This document shows positions 27,464-36,132 of a stretch of 64,000 nucleotides of DNA, in pieces; the first letter of the stretch is position 1; the number at the start of each line of letters is the position of its first letter. The translations under genes were made by a program, and so were the position numbers. The notes below the pieces were generated by a model that worked only from the letters and a program-made list of their open reading frames with translations, did not search any database and was not told the origin of the DNA. The stretch is from an uncultured Collinsella sp. Lineage in GTDB: Bacteria > Actinomycetota > Coriobacteriia > Coriobacteriales > Coriobacteriaceae. The DNA lies in assembly GCA_900543515.1 (NCBI GenBank), contig UQRW01000003.1:15997-79996 (forward strand). The letters are read 5' to 3'.

Positions 27464-29323
27464 CTACTGGGCAAACTGGCTGCAGTAGAGTTCGGCGTAG
27501 AAGCCGCCTGCCGCTAGCAGCTCGTCGTGCGTGCCGCGCTCGATAATCCGGCCGTCGCGCATCACTAGGATGCAGTCGGCGTTGCGAATCGTGCTCAGGC
27601 GATGCGCCACCACAAAGCTCGTGCGGCCGGCCATGAGCTCGTCGAATGCCGCCTGCACCTGCAGCTCGGTGCGAGTATCGATGCTCGACGTTGCCTCGTC
27701 CAGCAGCAGAATCGCCGGGTCGGTGAGCATGACACGCGCGATGCACAGCAGCTGTTTTTGACCCTGGCTAAACGTGCCGCCGTCCTCGCCGATGACTGTA
27801 TCGTAGCCGCCTGGCAGCTGCACGATAAACTTGTGTGCGTGCGCGCGCTTGGCCGCCTCGATAACCTGCTCGCGCGTGGCATCCGGGCAACCGTAAGCGA
27901 TGTTTTCCGCCACCGTGCCCTCGAACAGCCAAGTGTCCTGCAGCACCATGCCAAAGGCACGGCGAAGGCTTGCGCGCGTGTAGTCACGCGAAGACCTGCC
28001 ATCGACCATGATGCGTCCGGCATCGATATCGTAAAAGCGCAGCAGCAGGTTGATGAGCGTCGTCTTGCCGCAGCCCGTGGGGCCGACCAGGGCAAAGCGC
28101 ATGCCGGGCTTAGCCTCGATGCAGATGTCCTGCAGCAGCTTGCGGTCGGGCACGTAGCTAAAGTCCACATGCTCAAAGGTCACCTCACCCTGCGGGGCGG
28201 CAAGTTCCACGGCATCCGCCGCATCGGGCTCCTGCTCGCGCGCATCGAGCAGCGCAAACATGCGGCGCGCCGAGGCATACGCCGTCTGGATCTGCGTAAT
28301 GACGTTGGTGACCTCGTTGAACGGCTTGGTGTACTGGTTGGCATAGGACAGGAAAATCTGCACACCGCCCACCGTAAGCGCCGCGGGCACGCCCGTGATC
28401 ACGCCCACGCAGCCGATCACAGCGACCACGGCATAGATGATGTTATTGATAAAGCGCGTGCCGGGGTTGGAGAGCGAACCCATAAACTGCGCGCGCTCGC
28501 CCGCGGTGTAGAGCTCGGCATTGAGGGCATCGAAGCGTTGCTGAGCGTTCGAGCCATAGGCAAAGGCGTCGACAAGCTTCTGCTCGCCCACGTACTCCTC
28601 GATATGGCCGCCAAGCTGACCTTGAATACGCTGCTGCGCCGTAAAGCTCTTGTTGGAGAGTTTGGCGATGGCGCTGGCCGCAAAGATGGAGAGCGGCGTG
28701 ACGAGCACCACTACGAGCGTCATGGTCAGGTTGATGGAAAGCATAAACGCGAGCGTGCCAACGATGGCAATAACACCGGTGAAGAGCTGCGTGAAGCCCT
28801 GCAGCAGACCGTCGCCCACCTGGTCGACGTCGTTGACCACGCGGCTCATAAGGTCGCCGTGGGCATGGCTGTCGATAAAGCTGAGCGGCATGCGGCTGAG
28901 CTTGTCGCTCGCCTCCACGCGCATGTCGCGCACCGTCTCGTAGGACAGGCGGTTGACGCAGTAGCCCTGTAGCCACTGGAAGGCCGCAGCACCTACGACG
29001 ACAATCGCGAGCTTGGTAACGAGCGGCAGCAGTGCGTCAAAGTCCACCTGCCCGGCGGCAACGATCAGGTCGATGCCCTCGCCGATGAGGATGGGCGTGT
29101 AGAGCTGCAGAATCACGGAGATGGCGGCGCTCACAAACGACGCAACAAACGAAATGCGATGCGGACGAACGTAGCCCAGCAGGCGGCGGGTCACCGCACC
29201 CACGGGATAGCGCTCGGGATCGCCGGGCTGGCGCGGACCGTCGCCCAGGTCGTTGAGGTTATCGTTACCGGACACGTTGGCCGTCATCGTGGCGACCGAA
29301 CCGGAGGAAGTGTACGGATTCAT
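27464..29323 (-). CDS. ABC exporter, fused membrane and ATPase subunit (second of pair)
   Basis: A 619-residue half-transporter: N-terminal type IV exporter membrane domain with about six helices (residues 50-340) and an ATPase with Walker A VGPTGCGKTTL, signature FSQGQ, Walker B ILLLDEATS and AHRLS. Its start codon follows directly on the stop of the upstream ABC gene (TAA then ATG), so the two are translationally coupled and probably form a heterodimer that expels a lipid, peptide or drug. In this subunit the catalytic glutamate after Walker B is present and the signature has Phe in place of Leu. The substrate is unknown. Confidence 0.9.
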   Translation of the reverse strand: MNPYTSSGSVATMTANVSGNDNLNDLGDGPRQPGDPERYPVGAVTRRLLGYVRPHRISFVASFVSAAISVILQLYTPILIGEGIDLIVAAGQVDFDALLPLVTKLAIVVVGAAAFQWLQGYCVNRLSYETVRDMRVEASDKLSRMPLSFIDSHAHGDLMSRVVNDVDQVGDGLLQGFTQLFTGVIAIVGTLAFMLSINLTMTLVVVLVTPLSIFAASAIAKLSNKSFTAQQRIQGQLGGHIEEYVGEQKLVDAFAYGSNAQQRFDALNAELYTAGERAQFMGSLSNPGTRFINNIIYAVVAVIGCVGVITGVPAALTVGGVQIFLSYANQYTKPFNEVTNVITQIQTAYASARRMFALLDAREQEPDAADAVELAAPQGEVTFEHVDFSYVPDRKLLQDICIEAKPGMRFALVGPTGCGKTTLINLLLRFYDIDAGRIMVDGRSSRDYTRASLRRAFGMVLQDTWLFEGTVAENIAYGCPDATREQVIEAAKRAHAHKFIVQLPGGYDTVIGEDGGTFSQGQKQLLCIARVMLTDPAILLLDEATSSIDTRTELQVQAAFDELMAGRTSFVVAHRLSTIRNADCILVMRDGRIIERGTHDELLAAGGFYAELYCSQFAQ

Positions 29324-31204
29324 TTAGCAGCCCTCCTTTGCGCAGACGGATGTGGGGGCGCACACGGCGCCTGGGGCGGACGCGGGTCTTGGGGTGGGCG
29401 TGGGCGTCGTGCTCCCCTGCTGGCCCTCGAGCTCCTCGCGTCGCAGCTGCGACTGGCAAATCTCGCGGTAGAGCTGGCAGCTTGCATACAGCTCGTCATG
29501 CGTGCCCAGGCCCGCAACCGAGCCGTGGTCGAGTACGCAGATCATGTCGGCGTCGCGCACGGTCGAAACGCGCTGGCTTACGATCACCGTAGTCAGCGGC
29601 AGCCCGCCCTCAGCAGCGCCACACACGCTGCGCTCGTGGATGGCATGGCGAAGCGCCGCGTCGGTCTTAAAGTCGAGCGCCGAGGCGGAGTCGTCCATGA
29701 TCAGGACCTGAGGCGAGCCCACCAGGGCGCGCGCGATGGTCAGGCGCTGGCGTTGGCCACCGCTGAAGTTCTTACCGTCCGCCTCGACCGGGGCGTCGAG
29801 CCCCTGAGGCTTGTTGCGCACGAACTCGCTCGCCTGCGCCATGTCGAGCGCCGCCCAGAGCCCCTCGTCGGTCGCTGACTCGTCACGCCAGGTCAGGTTA
29901 CTGCGGATCGTGCCGCTCACCAGCGACGCGCGTTGCGGGACGGTCGCGACCACATGGCGCAGCTGATCGAGCGGCCAGGCGCGCACGTCGGAGCCCATCA
30001 CGCTCACGCTGCCGGTGCTCGCATCGTACAGGCGCGGGATGAGCGAGACGAGCGTCGACTTACCGCTACCCGTGCCGCCGATAATGCCGAGCGTCTTGCC
30101 CAGCGGGAGCTCCAGGGTCACATCGTTGACGGCATTGGCCGCGCCCGCGCCAAACGAAAAGCTCGCATGGCTAAAGCTCAGCGCAGAGACCGGGGCGTCG
30201 ACGTCCGTCGCGGGTGCCTGGGGCAGTGCGACCGGCTCGTTGTTCTCGTCGGTGATGCTCGGCTCGCAGTTGAGCACCTCGTTGATACGCGAAGCACTCG
30301 CGCTCGCCTTGGTAAAGACCACGACCAGGTTGGCGACATACACGATGGAGGTCAGGGTCTGCGTCATGTAGTTGACGAACGCCATGACCTGGCCCTGCGT
30401 GAGCTCGCCCACGTTGACCTGGATGCCGCCCACCCACAGGATGGCGCACACGCCCAGGTTCATCACCAAAAACGTGACGGGATTAAGGATTGACGAGAGC
30501 TTGCCCACCGCGATGGCGGTATTGGCCTGGTCATCGGCGGCTTGGGCAAAGCGCTCGCGCTCGTGATCTTCGCGTACAAAGGCGCGAACCACGCGGGCGC
30601 CCGAAAGCCCCTCGCGGCAAATGAGCGCGATGCGGTCAAGCTTTGCCTGCAGCTGCTTGTAGTACGGAATGCAGCGCGCCATGACAAACCAAAACACCAG
30701 GCCAATGGCGGGCGTGCAAATCAAAAAGATCATGCCGAGCTTAAGGTCGATGGCAAGGGCCGCGCACATAGAGCCCACCGCCAAGAAGGGCCAGCGGATG
30801 AGCATGCGCACGCCCAGCGCCACGGCAAGCTGCACCTGGTTGACGTCGTTGGTGATGCGGGTGATAAGCGACGGCGTGCCAAAGCGGTCGAGTTCGGCAT
30901 AGCTCAGTTTGTTGATGTGCTCGTAGAGCGCGCCGCGAATGTCGGTGCCCATGCCCTGCGAGGTCAGCGCCGCCATCTTTTGGCAGACAAGCGTAAACGA
31001 GATGCCGATCACAGCCATGGCGGCAAGTAGCATGCCGTAGTGGATAACGGCGCTCACGTCGTGCGAGCCAATGCCCTTGTCGATCATCTGGGCAATCACC
31101 AGCGGCGTCAGCAGGTCAAAGATCACTTCGATCAGCTTACACGCAGGACCGATCACCATATACCGGCGAAACTTACCACCAAAACGCCTAAGCAGCTCAA
31201 TCAT
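29324..31204 (-). CDS. ABC exporter, fused membrane and ATPase subunit (first of pair)
   Basis: A 626-residue half-transporter with about six N-terminal helices and an ATPase with Walker A IGGTGSGKSTL, Q-loop ATVPQ, signature FSGGQRQ, Walker B VLIMDDSAS and a switch region IVSQRVS. The residue after the Walker B aspartate is Asp, not Glu, and the H-loop histidine is Gln (SQRVS). These are the marks of a degenerate ATP site, as in heterodimeric exporters with one catalytic and one regulatory site; the partner subunit is canonical. ATG 31204 is chosen for GGGAG nine bases upstream; an in-frame start exists at 31237. Confidence 0.9.
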   Translation of the reverse strand: MIELLRRFGGKFRRYMVIGPACKLIEVIFDLLTPLVIAQMIDKGIGSHDVSAVIHYGMLLAAMAVIGISFTLVCQKMAALTSQGMGTDIRGALYEHINKLSYAELDRFGTPSLITRITNDVNQVQLAVALGVRMLIRWPFLAVGSMCAALAIDLKLGMIFLICTPAIGLVFWFVMARCIPYYKQLQAKLDRIALICREGLSGARVVRAFVREDHERERFAQAADDQANTAIAVGKLSSILNPVTFLVMNLGVCAILWVGGIQVNVGELTQGQVMAFVNYMTQTLTSIVYVANLVVVFTKASASASRINEVLNCEPSITDENNEPVALPQAPATDVDAPVSALSFSHASFSFGAGAANAVNDVTLELPLGKTLGIIGGTGSGKSTLVSLIPRLYDASTGSVSVMGSDVRAWPLDQLRHVVATVPQRASLVSGTIRSNLTWRDESATDEGLWAALDMAQASEFVRNKPQGLDAPVEADGKNFSGGQRQRLTIARALVGSPQVLIMDDSASALDFKTDAALRHAIHERSVCGAAEGGLPLTTVIVSQRVSTVRDADMICVLDHGSVAGLGTHDELYASCQLYREICQSQLRREELEGQQGSTTPTPTPRPASAPGAVCAPTSVCAKEGC

Positions 31205-31352
31205 AAAAAGGCGCTCCCTATCATCATCCACATTCAATTCGAATCATGATAGTACCGCCACCCCAAAAGAAGCGTAAACAACTCGTCATTTCTAACGGGA
31301 TTCAGTTTTCAGAGAGGTATACGCGCGCACCCAGCCAGTGTCGGGTCGACCG

Positions 31353-31381
31353 CTTGGTATACTTACATTAGTGTTACCAAG
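31353..31381. promoter_or_regulatory. Inverted repeat in divergent promoter region
   Basis: CTTGGTA and TACCAAG are spaced by 15 bases between the ABC exporter operon (minus) and the truncated secreted-protein gene (plus), a plausible operator. Confidence 0.35.
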
Positions 31382-31413
31382 TTAGTCGCCGACCCTTGAA
31401 ATGAGGTGCCGAG

Positions 31414-31698
31414 ATGAACGACATTCTCGCAAGAAGAGCAAAACGAGCAACCATGGGCATCGCCCTTTCCGCGGCACTTGTCGCGGGAATCGCCCCCGCA
31501 GCGGCGATCGCGGCAGAAACCAGTTCCCCCACCGGTGCAGTTGCCTTGCAGACGGAAGACGCGGCCGCCGCAAAAGAAAAGGCGTATGCAGCCATGCAGG
31601 AAGCGCTCAAAAACCTCGAAGCCGCAAAAAAGGCCGCGAGTTCCGAGAAAATTGCGCGCTTTAATAATGACATTGCCCGTTTTCAAAGGCTCTGTTAG
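31414..31698 (+). pseudogene. Secreted coiled-coil protein truncated by the mobile element
   Basis: The frame begins with GATG after a GAGG-like site and encodes a signal peptide (MGIALSAALVAGIAPAAAIAAE) followed by an Ala/Lys-rich helix that looks like a coiled coil. At 31688 the sequence runs into the terminal repeat of the mobile region; the final codons and the stop (in GGCTCTGTTAG) come from the element. The remainder of the original gene is not in the window. The product, 94 residues, is likely nonfunctional; many such genes encode wall-associated or NlpC/P60-type proteins, but nothing here proves that. Confidence 0.7.
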
Positions 31699-31712
31699 AC
31701 CAGCATTGACAT
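31688..31712 (+). repeat. Left terminal inverted repeat of the mobile region
   Basis: GGCTCTGTTAGACCAGCATT continuing GACAT. It matches the reverse complement of the right end (45327-45351) at 24 of 25 bases, better than the internal left end at 41191 does. Confidence 0.85.
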
Positions 31713-31742
31713 GCAGCACTTTTTCAAGCTAGAAAGAAAATA

Positions 31743-31771
31743 CCCGAGAGCAATTCGTTTTTGTTCTCGGG
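31743..31771 (-). terminator. Terminator of restriction-modification gene A
   Basis: CCCGAGAG pairs with the TTCTCGGG arm; on the minus strand the stem is followed by a T-rich stretch (TATTTTCTTTC). It lies just inside the left terminal repeat. Confidence 0.65.
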
Positions 31772-31778
31772 CATTAGT

Positions 31779-34496
31779 TTATTTCGGAGGTTTGAATGCT
31801 GTTAAAACTGACAAAGCACGTTCGTCTGAGTTGCAGATATCAATGTTAACCAGTTGGCTAACCTCTTCAAGAAGCGCTGCCGCCTTCTTTCGGGTTTCTG
31901 CTAGCTCCTCCATTCTTTCTTGAATAACCCGCATCGATTTTAGATTGGGAATCGGAAGTTGTAGCTCACCAAGGACATCCCAAGAAATTCGTGTCCTTCC
32001 GATACCTGTGGAAAGCAATATCAAATCTGAGCGGGCTGTATCAGATCTGATTAACGACCATAGCGTATAAACGGTCAATGGGTCTTTTGGCTGAATAACG
32101 GTATATTCAGAGGACACGTATAAACCAGCTGTATTTGAATCGACAACGGCAACGGCGCCATTAACGGCGTTGATGTTACTTAGAACGATATCGTCTTTTT
32201 TTAGCTTAAAAAGCTGTTCATAACTAACATCCTCTGCGTAAGATTCATCACCCGCGGCAATCGTTCCGTCATACCTAACAACTGCAAAGGTGACTTTCTT
32301 CTTCCTGTTATCCCCTCTGGTGTAAAAGAGGTCACCCGCTCGGCCCTCACAAGCGGCACCGGAAGCCCAAATGGGTTCAGCAATGTCTTTGACAGCACGG
32401 ACTCTATAACCACGTTCGTTCCATTTTTCGACGTTTCTGCCGGCAACAAGAAGCGTGGCTTTTACATCCATCCGGTTTTCTATGCGTTTTGGATCAACCG
32501 AATACAGTCGAGCAATTTCAGGGTCACCATCTAAAAATGCTTTATATCCATTAACGATATCGGTGATCTCTTCTTTCGCCTTTTGCGCTGTAATTGCGTC
32601 AGACGGAAGAACTCTCTCCCTGTTTGGACTATCTAGCCCCACATACGAGCAGTATCGCATATAGACTCGTGGCTGATCCTGGGCGGCATCTATCTTCTTC
32701 TGCAAAAAGAGCAGCGATGTCTTGACTCTTGCCTGAGAGCGTTGGAATGCGTCACCGGGGAGCGATATAACTGCCTTGACGATGAAATGACTCCTGATCC
32801 AGTCCCTGACGTAAGAAGTGTCTTCACCTCCAAGTATTCCATCGTCTAGCACGGTTATTAAAGAACCACCAGGCTTTAGAATGTCGTAATAGCGTTCAAT
32901 GAATAAAACGCTTGAGCGTACGGTTCCACGCAAACTCGAGACCCCATTTCCATCTGGACGATGCGCGATGGAGTAATCTTTGAGAAGGGTTAAATCAGAC
33001 GGTTCGGAGCATTTATACTCCGCAGCAAACGGCGGATTGGTTAGCGCCAAGTCGAAATAGCCGTTACGCCCGGAAATTGCATCTCGAAATTCCTTTTTCT
33101 CGCTCCTTAATTCGAGCGAATCCGCGTCCTCTTCTACAGTGATGTTCTTATCAAGGGAATCTAGCTGGAAGATTTTGCTACCGCCGTCTCCATGAAGAAA
33201 CATGTTCATACGAGCAATACGTGCTAAAGCTGGATCCCTAGCCGCATCGATGCCCCATATGCAATTTTCGGCAATGCTTTTCTTGATTTCCTGTTTTTCT
33301 CTCTTCGACAGAGAGGCATTGGAATCAACTTTTTCCCACATGCCATTCAGGGCCCCAATAAGGAACCCGCCAGAGCCGCAGCACGCATCAATGATTTGTG
33401 AGCAATCGGAGATGTTTCTACCAACGTGCAGGTCTGAGAGGCCTACAGCGATATCAACAATACTTCTCGGCGTAAAATACTGCCCAAGTGATTTACCCCT
33501 TAAAGTCGCGTTCAGAAACGTTTCGAACATGCGTCCGTTGAGGTCGTCTTCAATTAGATGAAGATCAACTCCTTCAAATCGCTTAACAAGTTCTTTAATC
33601 GTTCCTGCGGATAGACGTATCTTCTCGTTGGGTTCAAAAATGCGCTTCTTCTTTTTCTGGGCAATCAGATCCTCGAAGTTCTTTACCAACTTAGCGAAAA
33701 GAATCGTGTTGACGGGATTTGGGGTCGTTTCCTCGGCCTTTTTTATCCATTGGGATGAAAATTTAGCTCGTGAAATTGGCACCGAGTAACCTTCATCCGT
33801 TTCATATCCTTCACTGCATTCATGAGCTTCTTTATCGGAGGTCATTTTTAGGAAAATCACCTTCACAAATTCAGTGAATGCGGCTCCATAGCTGAGATGT
33901 TCGTGCTTATAGATATAGGAATGTGCGCTTCCGAATAGTTTATTAACCGCAGAGGGCCCGATTTGCTTCAACACGATGCGCTCTTCCTCTTTTTCACTCG
34001 AGAGCTCAGTAGGAGGAGTCGTGTTAAAAGAACGCGGTGACAGGTATCCGGCAAAGGTGTCGAAGGCCTTGGAGCCCTTATTCATATCAGAAAGAGACAA
34101 TGTGAGAACGGGCTCTGCACTATCCCATCTGTACAGCTGCGTTTTCAAGCCGTTCGTTAAAACGAAGTATTGGACTGGATTGTCTTTATAACCCTGGTTG
34201 ATTAGGAGGCAATAGCTTGAGCATTGTCCGACCCAATCGTCTAGATCTTCCTTGGTTGATTTGGCATCAATGACGAAACGCACCTTTCTTCTATACGAAA
34301 GTGCGTAATCGGGCTTGTAAGGTATCTTCTTTCGGCCCAAGTTTACATTGAGTGCCGAAATGCTTTCCTTTGTTTTTATTTGACTGTCTGACCAGCCCAG
34401 GCGCTTGAGAAGCCTGTCTACAAAAAACTGCTCTACAGATGCTTCATTACTCAAATCTTCTTCTCTGCAGATTGCTTTATTCGCCGTATTATTCAT
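31779..34496 (-). CDS. Single-chain restriction-modification enzyme A (nuclease-methylase-specificity)
   Basis: A 905-residue enzyme predicted to methylate adenine and cut DNA. The N-terminus has a PD-(D/E)xK-like site (KPDYALS at 62-68, then FVIDAKS with D77 and K79), similar to type I HsdR N-terminal domains. The HsdM-like core follows: GQYFTPR (338-344), SAM motif ACCGSGGF (371-378) and catalytic NPPF (487-490). The last 220 residues look like a target-recognition domain with a helical end. No separate HsdR, HsdS or helicase is adjacent, so it resembles a type IIG-style or type I-derived fusion. It overlaps the ribbon-helix-helix gene by 8 bases. Codon use is AT-rich, unlike the host. Activity and recognition site are unknown. 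Confidence 0.8.
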   Translation of the reverse strand: MNNTANKAICREEDLSNEASVEQFFVDRLLKRLGWSDSQIKTKESISALNVNLGRKKIPYKPDYALSYRRKVRFVIDAKSTKEDLDDWVGQCSSYCLLINQGYKDNPVQYFVLTNGLKTQLYRWDSAEPVLTLSLSDMNKGSKAFDTFAGYLSPRSFNTTPPTELSSEKEEERIVLKQIGPSAVNKLFGSAHSYIYKHEHLSYGAAFTEFVKVIFLKMTSDKEAHECSEGYETDEGYSVPISRAKFSSQWIKKAEETTPNPVNTILFAKLVKNFEDLIAQKKKKRIFEPNEKIRLSAGTIKELVKRFEGVDLHLIEDDLNGRMFETFLNATLRGKSLGQYFTPRSIVDIAVGLSDLHVGRNISDCSQIIDACCGSGGFLIGALNGMWEKVDSNASLSKREKQEIKKSIAENCIWGIDAARDPALARIARMNMFLHGDGGSKIFQLDSLDKNITVEEDADSLELRSEKKEFRDAISGRNGYFDLALTNPPFAAEYKCSEPSDLTLLKDYSIAHRPDGNGVSSLRGTVRSSVLFIERYYDILKPGGSLITVLDDGILGGEDTSYVRDWIRSHFIVKAVISLPGDAFQRSQARVKTSLLFLQKKIDAAQDQPRVYMRYCSYVGLDSPNRERVLPSDAITAQKAKEEITDIVNGYKAFLDGDPEIARLYSVDPKRIENRMDVKATLLVAGRNVEKWNERGYRVRAVKDIAEPIWASGAACEGRAGDLFYTRGDNRKKKVTFAVVRYDGTIAAGDESYAEDVSYEQLFKLKKDDIVLSNINAVNGAVAVVDSNTAGLYVSSEYTVIQPKDPLTVYTLWSLIRSDTARSDLILLSTGIGRTRISWDVLGELQLPIPNLKSMRVIQERMEELAETRKKAAALLEEVSQLVNIDICNSDERALSVLTAFKPPK

Positions 34497-34707
34497 TCGG
34501 TTTATTTACTTTCATCTCAAACGGCATGCCACCCTCGCGGATCACCGCTCGGAGGAACATGTTCATCGCCGCGGACATGGACAGACCGAGCTCATCGAGG
34601 ATGGCGGACGCCTCCTTCTTCACCTCCGGCTCGATCCTGATGGTGGTTGCGGGTATGTTCGACGGCATGGCGGCTCCTATCTCTTGTGTATACCACGGTG
34701 CCACCAT
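34489..34707 (-). CDS. RelB/DinJ-like ribbon-helix-helix protein A
   Basis: A 72-residue protein, MPSNIPATTIRIEPEVKKEA then ILDELGLSMSAAMNMFLRAV, matching the RelB/DinJ antitoxin fold: a short beta strand (TTIRIE) and two helices that bind DNA as a dimer. No RelE/YafQ-type toxin is next to it. Instead it overlaps the restriction-modification gene by 8 bases, so its likely job is transcriptional control of that gene. It is nearly identical to the protein at 43973-44170 over its first 55 residues. Confidence 0.8.
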   Translation of the reverse strand: MVAPWYTQEIGAAMPSNIPATTIRIEPEVKKEASAILDELGLSMSAAMNMFLRAVIREGGMPFEMKVNKPNE

Positions 34708-34716
34708 TTTAACGGA

Positions 34717-34908
34717 CTAAGCCGCCCTCGATACCCAGTAGTCCATATAGGGCGGTAGGACGTTGAACATGTCACGAATGCGGGTCGCGCAGGAGCCGTT
34801 GGCGAGCTGACGAGCGACCGTGGACTCCGCCGTGCGGGAGTCGGTTGCCATGAAGGTGCGGCACCAGCGGAACCAGTCGAGGTAAGCGCCGAGGTGCTTG
34901 GTGGACAC
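34717..34908 (-). pseudogene. IS1595-type transposase, C-terminal fragment (copy A)
   Basis: Only the last 63 codons (from VSTKHLGAYLDWFRWCRTFM to the stop) match the intact transposase at 44217-45272. The zinc ribbon and the first catalytic residues are absent, so this copy cannot move itself. Upstream, about 34909-35077, a protein-like open frame (FSYPKSFRNKGQAISSYKKE) matches nothing I recognise. Confidence 0.75.
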
Positions 34909-35133
34909 TCTCAAAGCGCAGGTCCACCGTCTCGCTATAGCTCCTCGATTCCTTTTTATAGGAGGATATTGCTTGTCCCTTGTTCCGAAAGGACTTTGGG
35001 TAGCTGAACTCGTCATTTTCGATATTTGAGGTCAGATGCTCTCTGCCAATTTGCCCTATGATGTCAAGCCGCTTCAATTAGGACCACCGCCCAGCGGCAA
35101 TCCCCATAGGTGCGAAGCGCCTATCTACTCTCT

Positions 35134-35188
35134 CCCTCTTGACCTCCGGCTCTATCCGGATCGTCGTGGCTGGTATGTTCGAAGGCAT
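35134..35188 (-). pseudogene. RelB/DinJ-like gene, N-terminal fragment
   Basis: MPSNIPATTIRIEPEVKRE is followed by unrelated sequence. This is a third copy of the ribbon-helix-helix gene, cut after about 19 codons, next to a third transposase remnant in the same order and strand. Confidence 0.7.
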
Positions 35189-35234
35189 GGTTGCACTCTT
35201 TCTCGTATATCACGGTGCAAACATTCTACCGTTC

Positions 35235-35337
35235 CTATGCCGCTGCGGCATCCTAATAGTCCATGTAAGGCGGGCGGGACGTTGAACATGCCCCTGATAC
35301 GGCTCTTGCAGACGCTGTTCGCGAGCTGGCGGGCGAC
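35235..35337 (-). pseudogene. IS1595-type transposase, short C-terminal fragment
   Basis: Encodes ARQLANSVCKSRIRGMFNV, then a frameshift relative to the intact transposase end. With the fragment at 35134 it preserves the transposase-end / RHH-start junction of the element family. It marks an older insertion. Confidence 0.7.
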
Positions 35338-35361
35338 AGCCCCTCTGCGGATTTGCAATCT

Positions 35362-36132
35362 TTAAAAAGTCTTTTCGCAAACCAAAACGCTGCGGTATCG
35401 ATCGCCGCCAATCGCGGAAGAGCATGTCACCAACGTGATAACAGAGTCGGAACCAGAGGAATCCGACTTCGCGCTAGCGTGCTCAGCCAATGAAGTGAGC
35501 CAGGCCTTGAAGTCTAACTCTCCAGCAAAGTCAAATCGTAGAAGCAGATCAAAGTTTTTAGGAACTCTCATGCCAAGCAACGGCATATATCGAATGGTAT
35601 TGCCATCTGCGTTCGTGAATGTCACGGCTCCAATATTTGCAAAACAATCCGTCCGATAACAATTCTGGAGTTCGGTAAAGCCCAGAGTTCCATATCCCAT
35701 GTTATGAGCGTACACGAGCATGTTTGCACTTGATGGCGATGAGCCTTCAGCTATATACGGACACCCGGAGAATGACGGTAAGCGATCGAAACCGTGATTG
35801 AGGTAGAAACCGTTAGGGTCACCCTGGCGGCATGAGACAACGGGCGTTGAGATCGAGGTCCCTTCGACCGTAAGCCAACCGGCGTAGTCCGGGTTCTCGT
35901 CTTTTAGAGACACGCCGCCGTCTGCTTGCGCTTTCTGTTCAGCTGCATTTGCGATTGCAGCCTCTCTAACAATCTCGGCACCCAGGCATATGAAGATAAA
36001 CACTGAGGCGACAAGAACACCAACCGTCAATTTCACGGCAGTGGAGCTTTTGCTACCAGATGCGACGCGCTCACAATTCCGATCGAAACGCCTTTTCGCA
36101 ATTTTGCTGAACGGACCTACGAGGGGAATCAT
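35362..36132 (-). CDS. Class B sortase
   Basis: A 256-residue membrane transpeptidase. A basic N-terminus and one helix (about 34-51) anchor it, and the catalytic domain outside the membrane has H143 (YAHNM), C237 (LVTCS) and R247 (DRYRS) in the class B order and spacing. It would cleave a sorting motif and attach the substrate to the wall or polymerise it. It overlaps the helicase gene by 4 bases and belongs to the mobilisation module. No substrate with a class B motif is visible in the mobile region; the LANTG protein at 21911-25999 is a typical class A or E style substrate, so a link is doubtful. Confidence 0.85.
   Translation of the reverse strand: MIPLVGPFSKIAKRRFDRNCERVASGSKSSTAVKLTVGVLVASVFIFICLGAEIVREAAIANAAEQKAQADGGVSLKDENPDYAGWLTVEGTSISTPVVSCRQGDPNGFYLNHGFDRLPSFSGCPYIAEGSSPSSANMLVYAHNMGYGTLGFTELQNCYRTDCFANIGAVTFTNADGNTIRYMPLLGMRVPKNFDLLLRFDFAGELDFKAWLTSLAEHASAKSDSSGSDSVITLVTCSSAIGGDRYRSVLVCEKTF

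Noticed and set aside
34489..34707. A complete RelBE/DinJ-YafQ toxin-antitoxin pair
   Set aside because: Only the antitoxin-type protein is present in both copies; no RelE/YafQ-like frame lies upstream or downstream.
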